Origin: Curtobacterium sp. MCLR17_032
GTDB taxonomy: Bacteria; Actinomycetota; Actinomycetes; Actinomycetales; Microbacteriaceae
Length of the DNA stretch: 64,000 bases
Direction: 5' to 3'
Assembly (NCBI RefSeq): GCF_003234795.2
Contig: NZ_CP126268.1
Location: 3,100,001 to 3,164,000 of the forward strand
In this document: in pieces, positions 17,190 through 25,801 of the stretch
Layout: every line of letters begins with the position of its first letter
Position numbering within the stretch: position 1 is the stretch's first letter
Notes under the pieces: model-generated
Databases searched by the model: none
What the model saw: only the letters and a program-made list of their open reading frames with translations
What the model was told of the DNA's origin: nothing
Translations under genes and position numbers: made by a program

Positions 17190-17546
17190 GTGCCCACCTA
17201 CTCGTACCGCTGCACCGAGTGCGACAACGCGTTCGACATCAAGCAGTCGTTCTCCGACGCCACCCTGACCGAGTGCCCGGTCTGCGGCGGGGTCCTGCGC
17301 AAGGTCTTCTCGCCGGTCGGCGTGACCTTCAACGGGGGCGGCTTCTACCGGACGGACTCGCGGCCGGCGCCGAAGAGCGAGGGCGGGGGCAGCTCGGGGT
17401 CGAGCTCCAGCGCGTCGGGCTCCGGGTCGTCTGCGTCCGGGTCGTCCGGCTCCGGGGCGTCCAGCTCCGGGTCGTCCAGCTCCGGGTCGTCCGCGAGCAA
17501 GCCGAGCACGTCGAGCTCGGGATCGTCGACGACCTCGGGATCCTGA
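17190..17546 (+). CDS. FmdB-family zinc-ribbon protein with long Ser/Gly tail
   Basis: A 118-residue protein. The first ~50 residues are a FmdB-type zinc ribbon (YSYRCTECDNAF...ECPVCGG) with two CxxC pairs. The remainder is a low-complexity Ser/Gly/Ala tail (about 62-118) built from short GSSSSG-like repeats that lack recognisable structure. Start is GTG one base after the preceding stop. FmdB was named from the formamidase operon, but the family role is unclear, and this synteny with 5-FCL and mscL is common in actinobacteria. Confidence 0.9.
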   Translation: MPTYSYRCTECDNAFDIKQSFSDATLTECPVCGGVLRKVFSPVGVTFNGGGFYRTDSRPAPKSEGGGSSGSSSSASGSGSSASGSSGSGASSSGSSSSGSSASKPSTSSSGSSTTSGS

Positions 17547-17619
17547 CCGACTCCGCGCCCGCTGGATAGGTTGGAGCGGGTCACCGCTCGGTGGCCGTCC
17601 ACGACAGAAGGGGGCTCAC

Positions 17620-18126
17620 GTGAAGGGCTTCAAGGAGTTCCTGCTCCGCGGCAACGTCATCGACCTGGCCGTCGCGGTCGTCATCGGTGCGGCGTTCACC
17701 GCCATCGTCACGACGATCGTGAACTCGCTCATCAACCCGCTCATCGGTGCGGTGTTCAACGCGTCGAGCCTCGACAGAGCGTTGATCTGGAAGATCCCGA
17801 CCGTCTCCGGCGGCAGCGCGGACATCCTGTTCGGCGCGATGATCGGCGCCGTCCTGAACTTCCTCATCGTCGCCGCGGTCGTGTACTTCGCCCTCGTGGT
17901 GCCGGTGAACCACCTGAAGAAGGTCGCGTTCGACCGGGTGAAGAAGAACGAGGAGCAGACGCCGCAGGACGTCCCGCCGACCGACGTCGAGGTGCTGCTC
18001 GAGATCCGCGACCTGCTCCGTCGACAGGGTGGTGACGAGGCGTCCGTGCCGACCGGCGGTGGCGCCCACGTCGCACCGTCGACCGCTCCCGAGGGTCCCG
18101 GCATCGCCGGCTCGACCAAGCTGTAG
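17620..18126 (+). CDS. mscL: large-conductance mechanosensitive channel
   Basis: A 168-residue channel that opens under membrane tension to release solutes in osmotic down-shock. It begins with GTG at 17620 after GGGGG and carries the conserved N-terminal amphipathic helix KGFKEFLLRGN. The first pore helix is VIDLAVAVVIGAAFTAIVTT, then comes a periplasmic loop, and the second helix is LNFLIVAAVVYFALVVPVN. The C-terminal bundle is followed by a longer Gly/Pro tail than in E. coli (168 versus 136 residues), as is usual in actinobacteria. It is the last gene of the plus-strand group with 5-FCL and fmdB. Confidence 0.96.
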   Translation: MKGFKEFLLRGNVIDLAVAVVIGAAFTAIVTTIVNSLINPLIGAVFNASSLDRALIWKIPTVSGGSADILFGAMIGAVLNFLIVAAVVYFALVVPVNHLKKVAFDRVKKNEEQTPQDVPPTDVEVLLEIRDLLRRQGGDEASVPTGGGAHVAPSTAPEGPGIAGSTKL

Positions 18127-18140
18127 GGCGCAGCCGCCCC

Positions 18141-18227
18141 CGCCGAACGGTCACGACACCCCGCGTACCCGACGCCGAGCGGTCACGACACCCCGTTCCG
18201 CCGGAAGGTGAGCGGGGTGTCGTGACC
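18141..18227. repeat. REP-like element, copy 1
   Basis: Two direct units of CGCCGAGCGGTCACGACACC-CCG type (18141-18163 and 18173-18195; the first has one base changed) are followed by the inverted copy CGGGGTGTCGTGACC (18213-18227). Element 2 follows 80 bases later with the same architecture. Confidence 0.88.
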
Positions 18228-18304
18228 AGTCGAGGGTGCCACGCGGGCGTGGCGGGCGTCAGCCGGGCCTCCCGTGGGTCGCACGTCAGGCCGGAGCGAC
18301 CCCT

Positions 18305-18399
18305 ACCGAGCGGTCACGACACCCCGCTGGCGTAGCGCCGAGCGGTCACGACACCCCGTCGAGCCGGAAGGTGAACGGGGTGTCGTGACCGCTCGGCGG
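18305..18399. repeat. REP-like element, copy 2
   Basis: Direct units at 18305-18326 and 18336-18358 are followed by an inverted copy at 18376-18399. The second direct unit and the inverted copy form a perfect 23-bp stem around a 17-base loop. It lies between convergent mscL and the CDP-alcohol phosphotransferase gene, so it may also end transcription from both sides. Confidence 0.88.
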
Positions 18400-18441
18400 A
18401 GGGACGCGGGCGCGCCGGGGCGCCGCGCGCGGCGGAGGCAC

Positions 18442-19032
18442 CTACGCCGGGGCGCGCTGCGTCCGGTGCTTCCGGGACATCTCCGCCGCGTACTGCAGCC
18501 CGGCCAGGACGTGTCCGACCGTGCCGAGCCAGACGAACACGAGCGCCACGTTCCGGATCCAGTGGTGGTCCACCGCGACCGAGGTGGACGAGAACAGCAG
18601 CACCGGCAGCCCGACGAACAGCAGCGCCGACCGGATCTTGCCGGTCCACGTCACGCGGAGGCCCGGGTTGCCGCGGAACCACGCACTCGACAGGGCGAGC
18701 AGCGCCAGGTCGACCGTGACCACGATGACGACGACGATCCACGGCAGCAACCCGACGAGCACGAGGGACAGCACGATCGCGACGATCGCCAGCCGGTCGG
18801 CGATCGGGTCGAGGGCCTTGCCGAGCTCGGACTCCTGGTGCAGGCGGCGGGCCAGGAACCCGTCCGCCCAGTCGCTGACGCCGAGGACGACCAGCGAGGT
18901 CAGTGCCCATCCGGGGTGGCCGGCGACGACGAGCGCCACGTAGACCGGGATGAGGACGAACCGCACCATCGTGATGAGGTTCGGCCACGTCTGCCAGTCG
19001 GGCCGGGTCCGCCGGGAGGGCTCCGTCATCAC
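18442..19032 (-). CDS. CDP-alcohol phosphatidyltransferase family protein
   Basis: A 196-residue membrane enzyme that swaps CMP for an alcohol to make phospholipid head groups. The family signature D-x2-D-G-x2-A-R-x8-G-x3-D-x3-D is complete: DWADGFLAR then GKALDPIAD (about residues 54-79). Several hydrophobic helices surround it. Start is GTG 19032 or the ATG immediately after it. Sequence is closest to PgsA/PgsA2-type phosphatidylglycerophosphate synthases, but the alcohol cannot be assigned. It is flanked by the REP-like repeats and a short hypothetical gene. Confidence 0.9.
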   Translation of the reverse strand: MMTEPSRRTRPDWQTWPNLITMVRFVLIPVYVALVVAGHPGWALTSLVVLGVSDWADGFLARRLHQESELGKALDPIADRLAIVAIVLSLVLVGLLPWIVVVIVVTVDLALLALSSAWFRGNPGLRVTWTGKIRSALLFVGLPVLLFSSTSVAVDHHWIRNVALVFVWLGTVGHVLAGLQYAAEMSRKHRTQRAPA

Positions 19033-19070
19033 ACGCTTCCGTTCGGGGTTCAGGACCCCCAGCGTACCGG

Positions 19071-19394
19071 TCAGCCCCAGTGCGGCGGCCGGTCGCGGAG
19101 GAGCCGGTCATCGTTCTCCCCCGTCTCGTGCCGCGGGGGCTCGGGTGACGGGGTCGGGTCGCTGCCGGGGACGGGCCTGGTGGTGACGCGACGGCCGGAC
19201 CGGACGACACCGACGGACGGCGCGGGCGACGTGTCCGCGACCCCCTGCGGGACGGGAGGCTCGGGTGCGGTCGGTTGCGCGCCTCCCGTCCGTGGGGTGG
19301 TCGCCTCGGGCGTCCACGAACCGGTGAGCTGCTCCGTGGTCGACGTGACCGGGCCTGCCGGGCGCCCAGCCCGACGGGAGGGCCGAGCGGTCAC
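19071..19394 (-). CDS. short Pro/Thr-rich hypothetical protein
   Basis: If GTG 19394 is used, this frame encodes 107 residues rich in Pro, Thr, Arg and Gly with no hydrophobic segment or recognised domain, ending DDRLLRDRPPHWG. It sits between the large helicase-like gene and the CDP-alcohol phosphotransferase gene on the same strand. No convincing ribosome site precedes the start, and its first codons overlap a GAGCGGTCACGA sequence similar to the REP-like element. It may be a disordered protein or a chance frame. Confidence 0.35.
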   Translation of the reverse strand: MTARPSRRAGRPAGPVTSTTEQLTGSWTPEATTPRTGGAQPTAPEPPVPQGVADTSPAPSVGVVRSGRRVTTRPVPGSDPTPSPEPPRHETGENDDRLLRDRPPHWG

Positions 19395-19443
19395 GAGCGG
19401 CCGGAGCGGCAGGCGCCGACGGTCACGAGCGGGAGGGCGATGC

Positions 19444-22400
19444 TCATCGGCGAGCGGGGACCGGGGGGATCGAGATCTCCTGCGTGGCACCGCGGTCGAC
19501 ACCGAGCACCTGCGCGACCGTGTTCGCGACCCGGTCCGGGTCGGAGAACAGCTGGAACGCGTGCACGCGGACGTAGTGCCAACCGAGACGGCGGAGCACC
19601 TCGGGCCGGAGGCGCAGCGACTCGCGCAGCGACCCCTTCACCAGCGACGCGTCGGTCTCGATCGTGACGCAGACCCCGCCGTGCGCGGCGACCAGGCCGA
19701 GCTTGCCGCGGTGGCCGAGCGCGACCGGGATGCCGCGCATCTCGAGCCGGCGGGCCAGGTCGACGAGCAGCGGGTCGGAGTCGTCCGGCACGTACTCGGC
19801 GGTGGTGCGGGCGCGGACCTCGGCCAGGATCTCGGCGAGGGCGACGGTGCCGTGGCCCATCCGCTCGGCCTCGATGTCGGACGGCTGGAAGCACGTCACG
19901 ATGACCATCGACCGGCGGGCACGGGTCATGGCGACGGCGAGCAGGCGCTCCCCGCCGGGCTTGCCGAGCGGGCCGAAGTCGCGGAGGACGCGGCCGTGCG
20001 GGGTCCGGCCGTAGCCGATCGAGAACACGACGCGGTCACGGCTCTGCGCGACGGACTGCTCGAGCGTGGCGACGATGAACGGCTCGGGACGGTCGCCGAT
20101 GACGAACTCGGTGAGGTCCTTGTGCCCCTGCGCTGCCGCGAGGACGGCCTGCTCGACCCGGACGGCGTGCTTCGCCGAGGCCGTGATGACCATGAGCGAC
20201 TCGGTCGGCCGGGTGCGGGCGTGCTCGATGACGTGACGGACGACACGGTCCACCTCGGCGTCGACGCTCTCGACGGCACCGGACTCCGGGTCCGGGACGG
20301 CCTTGCCCTCGCTGACGTAGTCGAGCGCGATCGACCCGTGGCCGAGGAACGAGCCGGCCCAGGGCAGCGACTCGATCCGGCCGCCGTAGAAGCGACGGTT
20401 GACGAGCTCCGCCAGGTCCTCGCCGCCGGCCCGGTACGAGCGGGTGAGCGACAGGGTCGGCAGCAGCGTGGACAGCTTCGCCAGGGCGGAGTCCGCGTGC
20501 AGGGCGTCGAGGGTCTGTTCGTCGACCTGCAGGGCGCGGTGCTCCGGGTCGACGGCGATGCGGAACGGCGACGGCGTCTGCGTGACCGGGTCGCCGAAGA
20601 CGACGGTCTGGCGGGCACGACGGACGGCTCCGACGGTCTCGGCGATGGTGACGGCTCCGGCGTCGACGAGGATCACCGTGTCGAACGGCATCGTGTCCGC
20701 GATCTGCGCGACCTCGTACGGCGAGGCGAGCCAGACCGGGGCGATCGCACGGGACAGGTGCGGTGCCGAGTCGTGCAGCAGGCGGGAGGTGATCGCGCCG
20801 TCGCGGAGCTGGCTCTTCAGCGCGGCGGACTCCTCCGGCCAGTCGACGAGCCCGACCTTCCAGTTCTCGGCGAGCTGCCACGCGAGGCCCTGGGACACCC
20901 CGGCCGCGTGCGCGTCGTCGACGAGTCGGAAGTCGGCCTCGACCCGGTCGAGCATGTCGGTGTTCGCGCCGAGCAGTGCCCGGTCGGACTCCAGCATGGT
21001 CTCGAGCGCGGACTGCCACCAGGCGAGTTCGAGCTCGGCGGGCACCTGCACGTCGGGGACGTGCCGGTTCGCCAGGTCGGTGAGGAGCGGCTCGAGCTGC
21101 AGGTCGCGGAGCGTCTGCATCAGCTCGGTGCGCTCCTGCAGGTTGTGCAGGACGTCGGACTCGGCGGCGAGCTCGGCGATCGTCGGCACCAGGCGCTCGA
21201 TCGGCAGGTTCGCGAGCTGCTGGTCGCGGCTGGCGCGGCCGAGCGGCTCGTCGAGACGCGCGAGGTCCTCGACGACGTTCGAGAACAGCACCTGGACGTC
21301 GGCGATGCCGGTGGGGACCTCGGGGTTCACGCCGGCCGCGACGTAGCGCTGCCAGAGGACCCGCTGCTGCTGGACGCGGGTGAGCGCCTCGTGCAGGTCG
21401 GAGACGTGGACGCCCGGTCGGACGTACTCACGAGCGAGCTTCTTCAGCCGGCGTCGGTTCGTGCTCGACATCGGCGCACCCTCGCCCCGGGGTGCGGTGG
21501 CGGCGACGAGCTCGGACACGGACCGGTCGAAGACGATCGGCAGGAAGCGGTCGAGGGTGTCGCGGATCTCGGTGAGCAGACGCAGGTAGATGCCGAGCTC
21601 GTTGATCGTCGTGAACTGCCGCATGTGCGTCGACGCGACCAGGTCGTGGGCACGCTGCAGGAGGGCCGGCAACGATCCGCCGTCGAGCTCCCGCGCCGTC
21701 GCGTGGGCGCGCTGGGCACCGTCGCTCGAGTTGAACTTCGCGCCGTACCAGGGCGAGTCGTCCGGGCCGTAGCGGAACTCGCCGAGGTTCGCGGCGCTGA
21801 CCATGGTCTCGGCGACGCGGGCGCGGCCGGACACCATCGACACGACGGACTGCTTGGACAGGCGGGCCGTGGTGGAGGGGGCGACCGGCAGCAGGGACAG
21901 CCGCGACAGCTCGACCAAGCAGTCGAGCACGCTGACGCCGAAGTCCGGGTCGGTGCGGGTCAGGGCGCCGCGGTAGTCGGTGAGGACCTTGCGGAGCCGG
22001 ACCAGGGCGTCGTCGACCTCGCGGAGGTTCGGGCGGCTGGCCTTCTCGTTGCGGGCGATGGCCCGGACGACGTCCCGGCGCAGGGTGCCCGGTGTGACGG
22101 CGACGCCCGGCAGGTGCACCTCGCCGAAGCGGGCCGCGATGCCGCGGAGGGTCGCACGGCGCGGGCTGACCACGAGCACGCGCTTGTTCGCTGCGACCAG
22201 TCCGCCCAGGGCGTTGACGATCGTCTGCGTGCCGCCGGTGCCGGGCAGGGTCTTCACGACGATGGAGTTGCCGGCCGTGATCTGTGCGATCACGTTCTCC
22301 TGCTCGTCGTCGGCGTCGAGCAGGAGTGTGTCCGTCTCCGGGCTGCGCTCGTCCGAGGGGGTCTGCTCGACCGGGTGGTACGACTGCTCGACCTGCCACT

Positions 22401-23214
22401 TGGCGCTGGGGTTGCCGGCGAGGGCGTCGAGCACGGGGTGTGCCAGGTCGTCGGTGTCCTCGACGAGCCCGGTCGCGACCTCGGCGAACGTCGACACGAC
22501 CAGTCGGGCGTGGACGGAGAAGCCGGGGATGTGTGCGGTGAGACCACGGAGGCGGTCGATCACCGGGTTCGGCGTGAACGAGCCGTCCTGCTGCGCGAGG
22601 GCGACGAACGACTGCGCGTCGAGGGTCACACCGAACTGCTCGCGGAGGGCGTCGGACAGGCCCGGGTTGAGGACGGGTTCGCCGAGCAGACGGACCTCGA
22701 AGTCACGACCGTGGCGGCGGATCGCCAGCGGGCGGAGCAGGACGGGTCCGCGGAAGTGGTCGTCGCCGTGCTGCCAGTCGGCGATGCCGATGCCGAGCTT
22801 CACCGCGTCGATGCCCCGGACCGTCGCGAGCTCGGTGCCCTTCGCCTCGACGTGCCCGGCGGCGACGCGGGCCGCCCGGAGCGCCACCTCGTCGCGGATC
22901 AGGCTGGAGAGCAGGGTCGTCTTGCCGGTGATGAACTGGGCGAGGCCGCCCGGGTGCGTCGTCGACAGCTCGATGCGGCCGCGCGGGTGGTCGGCGAAGT
23001 GCACGAGCGGGCTGGTGCCCCCGACGCCGGCGAGCTGCTCGCGCCAGGCGTCCCACGCGGGCTCGGCGGCGTTGCCCGCGGTGAGACGCGGGTCGCCGAG
23101 GCTGATCGCGTGCGGGCTGGTGACCTGGAGTTCGGGGCGCAGCGCGGACCGTTCGTCGGGCAGGTCCGTGCCCTCCGTCGCATCGCCGTCGACCGAGGCG
23201 TCGTCGTTCGTCAC
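19444..23214 (-). CDS. large helicase/AAA-like protein with degenerate ATP motifs and C-terminal nuclease-like domain
   Basis: A 1256-residue protein. The N-terminal ~300 residues resemble DUF4011-type regions. The position of the Walker A loop (324-331) reads PGTGGTQT, with Gly where Lys is expected. The equivalent of Walker B reads VILVDAGAV instead of a DE pair. Later SF1 helicase-like segments are preserved (VAMTRARRSMVIV). The last ~110 residues (ALGHRGKLGLVAAHG, IETDASLVKGSL, SLRLRPEVLRRLGWHYVRVHAFQLF) are like DUF559/Vsr endonuclease ends but also lack an obvious catalytic Asp pair. Start GTG 23214 follows GAGG. Family membership is clear; enzymatic activity is doubtful. Confidence 0.75.
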   Translation of the reverse strand: MTNDDASVDGDATEGTDLPDERSALRPELQVTSPHAISLGDPRLTAGNAAEPAWDAWREQLAGVGGTSPLVHFADHPRGRIELSTTHPGGLAQFITGKTTLLSSLIRDEVALRAARVAAGHVEAKGTELATVRGIDAVKLGIGIADWQHGDDHFRGPVLLRPLAIRRHGRDFEVRLLGEPVLNPGLSDALREQFGVTLDAQSFVALAQQDGSFTPNPVIDRLRGLTAHIPGFSVHARLVVSTFAEVATGLVEDTDDLAHPVLDALAGNPSAKWQVEQSYHPVEQTPSDERSPETDTLLLDADDEQENVIAQITAGNSIVVKTLPGTGGTQTIVNALGGLVAANKRVLVVSPRRATLRGIAARFGEVHLPGVAVTPGTLRRDVVRAIARNEKASRPNLREVDDALVRLRKVLTDYRGALTRTDPDFGVSVLDCLVELSRLSLLPVAPSTTARLSKQSVVSMVSGRARVAETMVSAANLGEFRYGPDDSPWYGAKFNSSDGAQRAHATARELDGGSLPALLQRAHDLVASTHMRQFTTINELGIYLRLLTEIRDTLDRFLPIVFDRSVSELVAATAPRGEGAPMSSTNRRRLKKLAREYVRPGVHVSDLHEALTRVQQQRVLWQRYVAAGVNPEVPTGIADVQVLFSNVVEDLARLDEPLGRASRDQQLANLPIERLVPTIAELAAESDVLHNLQERTELMQTLRDLQLEPLLTDLANRHVPDVQVPAELELAWWQSALETMLESDRALLGANTDMLDRVEADFRLVDDAHAAGVSQGLAWQLAENWKVGLVDWPEESAALKSQLRDGAITSRLLHDSAPHLSRAIAPVWLASPYEVAQIADTMPFDTVILVDAGAVTIAETVGAVRRARQTVVFGDPVTQTPSPFRIAVDPEHRALQVDEQTLDALHADSALAKLSTLLPTLSLTRSYRAGGEDLAELVNRRFYGGRIESLPWAGSFLGHGSIALDYVSEGKAVPDPESGAVESVDAEVDRVVRHVIEHARTRPTESLMVITASAKHAVRVEQAVLAAAQGHKDLTEFVIGDRPEPFIVATLEQSVAQSRDRVVFSIGYGRTPHGRVLRDFGPLGKPGGERLLAVAMTRARRSMVIVTCFQPSDIEAERMGHGTVALAEILAEVRARTTAEYVPDDSDPLLVDLARRLEMRGIPVALGHRGKLGLVAAHGGVCVTIETDASLVKGSLRESLRLRPEVLRRLGWHYVRVHAFQLFSDPDRVANTVAQVLGVDRGATQEISIPPVPARR

Positions 23215-23374
23215 GTCGTCCTCATCGCCGGTCGTCCTGTCCACTCGCCACACACGCCCACTGTAGGCGGAAGCGTCGTGGCACTCCGGCAATGAGCGCG
23301 CGGTTCCGGGTTTTCGCCCGGTCGCCCCGCCCGCCACACCGCGGCCGGACGCGCGGGTGTGGTACCAACGGTGC

Positions 23375-24247
23375 ATGGCCATCGACGACCGAACCGCTCC
23401 GTCCGCCCCTGCCGTCTCCCGGCGTCGATCGGTCCCCGCCGAGATCTCGCGCTCGTGGCTGCTGGTCGCCGGCACCGCCGAGGACCGCTTCGACGGTGCC
23501 ACCCGGTCCCGCGCCGACCAGGTGATCCTGGACATCGAGGACGCCGTCGACCCGGCTGCGAAGCCCGCCGCCCGCTCCACCGTCGCCGCCTGGCTGGCCG
23601 GTTCCGGCGAGGCCTGGGTGCGGGTCAACGACGTCACGACGGACTTCTGGGAGGACGACCTCGAGGAACTGCGCGGCCTGCCGGGCCTGCAGGGCGTGAT
23701 GCTCGCGAAGACCGAGAGCCCCGCCCAGGTCACCGACACCTGGCACCGTCTGGGCGGCCACACGCCGGTCATCGCCCTGGTCGAGTCCGCGGTCGGCATC
23801 GAGGACGCGACGAGCATCGCGAAGGCCCAGGGTGCGTTCCGCCTGGCGTTCGGCAGCGGCGACTACCGCCGCGACACCGGCACGAGCGCGGACACCCTGG
23901 CGATGGCGTACCCCCGCTCGCGCCTGGTGGTGGCATCCCGCGTCGGTGACCTGCCCGGCCCGATCGACGGTCCGACCGTGGGCTCGTCGCACCCCATCCT
24001 CCGCGAGCAGTCGCAGGTCGCGGTGTCGCTCGGCCTGACCGGCAAGCTCTGCCTGGACACCGAGCAGCTGCCCGTCATCAACGAGGTGATCTCCCCCACG
24101 CCGACCGACGTCGCCTGGGCGCAGGACTTCCTGGACGACTTCGAAGCCCGCGGGCGCGTCATCCGCGACGGTTCGGACCTGCCGCGCCTGGGTCGTGCGC
24201 AGAAGATCCAGCGCCTCGCCCGGGCGTTCGGCGTGGAGCCCCGGTAG
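23375..24247 (+). CDS. HpcH/HpaI aldolase/citrate lyase family protein (CitE-like)
   Basis: A 290-residue TIM-barrel protein with CitE-family landmarks: RSWLLVAGTAEDRF (about 26-39), DQVILDIEDAVDP (metal-binding E/D), GVMLAKTESPAQV and IALVESAVGI. The barrel binds Mg2+ and acyl-CoA thioesters in citryl-, malyl- or beta-methylmalyl-CoA lyases. The citrate-lyase alpha and gamma partners are absent, so it is more likely a free-standing beta-like lyase. The gene is followed after 9 bases by a small membrane protein gene. Confidence 0.85.
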   Translation: MAIDDRTAPSAPAVSRRRSVPAEISRSWLLVAGTAEDRFDGATRSRADQVILDIEDAVDPAAKPAARSTVAAWLAGSGEAWVRVNDVTTDFWEDDLEELRGLPGLQGVMLAKTESPAQVTDTWHRLGGHTPVIALVESAVGIEDATSIAKAQGAFRLAFGSGDYRRDTGTSADTLAMAYPRSRLVVASRVGDLPGPIDGPTVGSSHPILREQSQVAVSLGLTGKLCLDTEQLPVINEVISPTPTDVAWAQDFLDDFEARGRVIRDGSDLPRLGRAQKIQRLARAFGVEPR

Positions 24248-24256
24248 GACGGTCCC

Positions 24257-24787
24257 ATGACCTGGTCGAACGTCCCCGGATCCGGACCCGAACACCACCG
24301 CACGCAGCACGACGGCCCCGCACATCCGTGGGGCCCGGGCGCCCAGCGCGCCACCGACGCCGAGCGCGCCGCGTGGGAGCAGGGCGCGACCTCGCTGTTC
24401 CCGCCCGGCAGGATCGCGGATCGGGTGTCCACCGTCCTGCTCCTCGTGGCGGGCGCCGTCCTCACCGCCGTCGCGGCCGTCGCGGGCGTCATCGCGGTCG
24501 CGTCCGCCGCGACGTCCTGCGGCACGGATGCGACCTGCAGCGTCGGCGGGCTCGTCGGCGGTGCCGTCCTGGCCGTCGGCGGGGCCTTCGTGGTCGGCGT
24601 CGTGACGCTGGTGTTCGCGGTGCGGGCCTGGATCCGCCGTCGGACGTCGTGGTGGATCGCCGGCATCGGCTTCGTCCTGGCCGTCGCGGCCGTCACCTGG
24701 GGCACCGTGCTCTTCGTGCACACCCTCGACGACCAGGGCGTCGGCCGGGGCGCCGCCGTCGCGACCGCGCAGCTGCCCACCACCTGA
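24257..24787 (+). CDS. small membrane protein, function unknown
   Basis: A 176-residue protein. A polar N-terminus (about 1-55) is followed by about three hydrophobic helices (about 57-82, 92-122, 130-152). A pair of Cys in SAATSCGTDATCSVGG lies in the loop between the first two, where it could form a disulfide outside. No family is recognised. It begins 9 bases after the CitE-like gene, so the two are probably cotranscribed; no functional link is evident. Confidence 0.8.
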   Translation: MTWSNVPGSGPEHHRTQHDGPAHPWGPGAQRATDAERAAWEQGATSLFPPGRIADRVSTVLLLVAGAVLTAVAAVAGVIAVASAATSCGTDATCSVGGLVGGAVLAVGGAFVVGVVTLVFAVRAWIRRRTSWWIAGIGFVLAVAAVTWGTVLFVHTLDDQGVGRGAAVATAQLPTT

Positions 24788-24836
24788 CCGGTCCTCCCCT
24801 GGACGCCGGGCCGACCCCCGGGCGCATGCTGGGCGC

Positions 24837-25718
24837 ATGAAGCAACGAGTCATCGGAGACACGTCCGTCAGCGCCATCGGACTCGGCGGCATGCCGATGT
24901 CCATCGAGGGGCGGCCGGACGAACGGCGCTCCGTCGCCACCATCCACGCCGCCCTCGAGGCCGGCGTCACCCTCATCGACACCGCCGACGCGTACCACCT
25001 GGCCGCGCACGACGAGGTCGGGCACAACGAGGAGCTCATCGCGAAGGCCGTCCGGGAGTACTCGGGCGACACCTCCGCGGTCCTCATCGCCACCAAGGGC
25101 GGCCACCTCCGCCCCGAGGCCGGTGCGTGGGCTCAGAACGGCGACCCGGCGTACCTCAAGGAGGCGGCGAAGGCCTCCGCGAAGCGCCTCGGCGTCGACG
25201 CGATCGGCCTCTACCAGTTCCACCGCCCGGACCCGGCCGTGCCGTACGCGGACTCGGTCGGGGCACTCGCCGAACTGCTCGACGAGGGCGTCATCCGGAT
25301 GGCCGGCATCTCGAACGCCACCGTCGACCAGATCCGGGAGGCCAACCAGGTCCTCGGCGGTCGTCTCGCCTCGGTGCAGAACCGGTTCTCGCCGGTGTTC
25401 CGCTCGAGTGAGCCGGAACTCGAGCTCTGCGACGAGATGGGCATCGCGTTCCTGCCGTGGAGCCCCCTCGGTGGCATCGGCGGCGCGGCGGACCTCGGCA
25501 CCACGGCCGAGGAGTTCGCCTTCCTCGCCCGGGAGCGCGACGTCACCCCGCAGGTCATCGCCCTGGCGTGGGAGCTCGCGAAGAGCGACGTCGTCGTCCC
25601 GATCCCGGGAGCGTCCCGCCCGCAGTCGATCCTCGACTCCGTCACGGCGGCGACCGTCAAGCTGCGTCCCGAAGAGGTCGACCGGCTCGACGCGTCACGA
25701 CCGGACCAGGCGGAGTAG
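24837..25718 (+). CDS. aldo/keto reductase
   Basis: A 293-residue NADPH-dependent oxidoreductase. The barrel has the conserved catalytic neighbourhood VTLIDTADAYH (D and Y), KGGHLRPE (catalytic Lys), LYQFHRPDP (His), the strand segment VIRMAGISNATV, and the C-terminal VPIPGASRPQSI loop that binds the NADP phosphate. It is a single gene ending in a hairpin terminator. The substrate cannot be identified. Confidence 0.93.
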   Translation: MKQRVIGDTSVSAIGLGGMPMSIEGRPDERRSVATIHAALEAGVTLIDTADAYHLAAHDEVGHNEELIAKAVREYSGDTSAVLIATKGGHLRPEAGAWAQNGDPAYLKEAAKASAKRLGVDAIGLYQFHRPDPAVPYADSVGALAELLDEGVIRMAGISNATVDQIREANQVLGGRLASVQNRFSPVFRSSEPELELCDEMGIAFLPWSPLGGIGGAADLGTTAEEFAFLARERDVTPQVIALAWELAKSDVVVPIPGASRPQSILDSVTAATVKLRPEEVDRLDASRPDQAE

Positions 25719-25733
25719 CCGGCCGACCACACG

Positions 25734-25781
25734 ACGCACCACGGGCCTCCCGGCCGGACAGCCGGGAGGCCCGTGGTGCGT
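25734..25781. terminator. bidirectional GGGAGGCCC-family hairpin
   Basis: ACGCACCACGGGCCTCCCGGC pairs exactly with its inverse (GCCGGGAGGCCCGTGGTGCGT) around CGGACA, 21-bp stem between convergent genes. It is followed on the plus strand by TTC. Confidence 0.85.
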
Positions 25782-25801
25782 TCAGCGACGCGGGTCGCGT
25801 G

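Noticed and set aside
17390..17535. Ser/Gly repeats in FmdB as CRISPR-like direct repeats
   Set aside because: Units are short, irregular and in frame with a Ser/Gly tail; no spacers.
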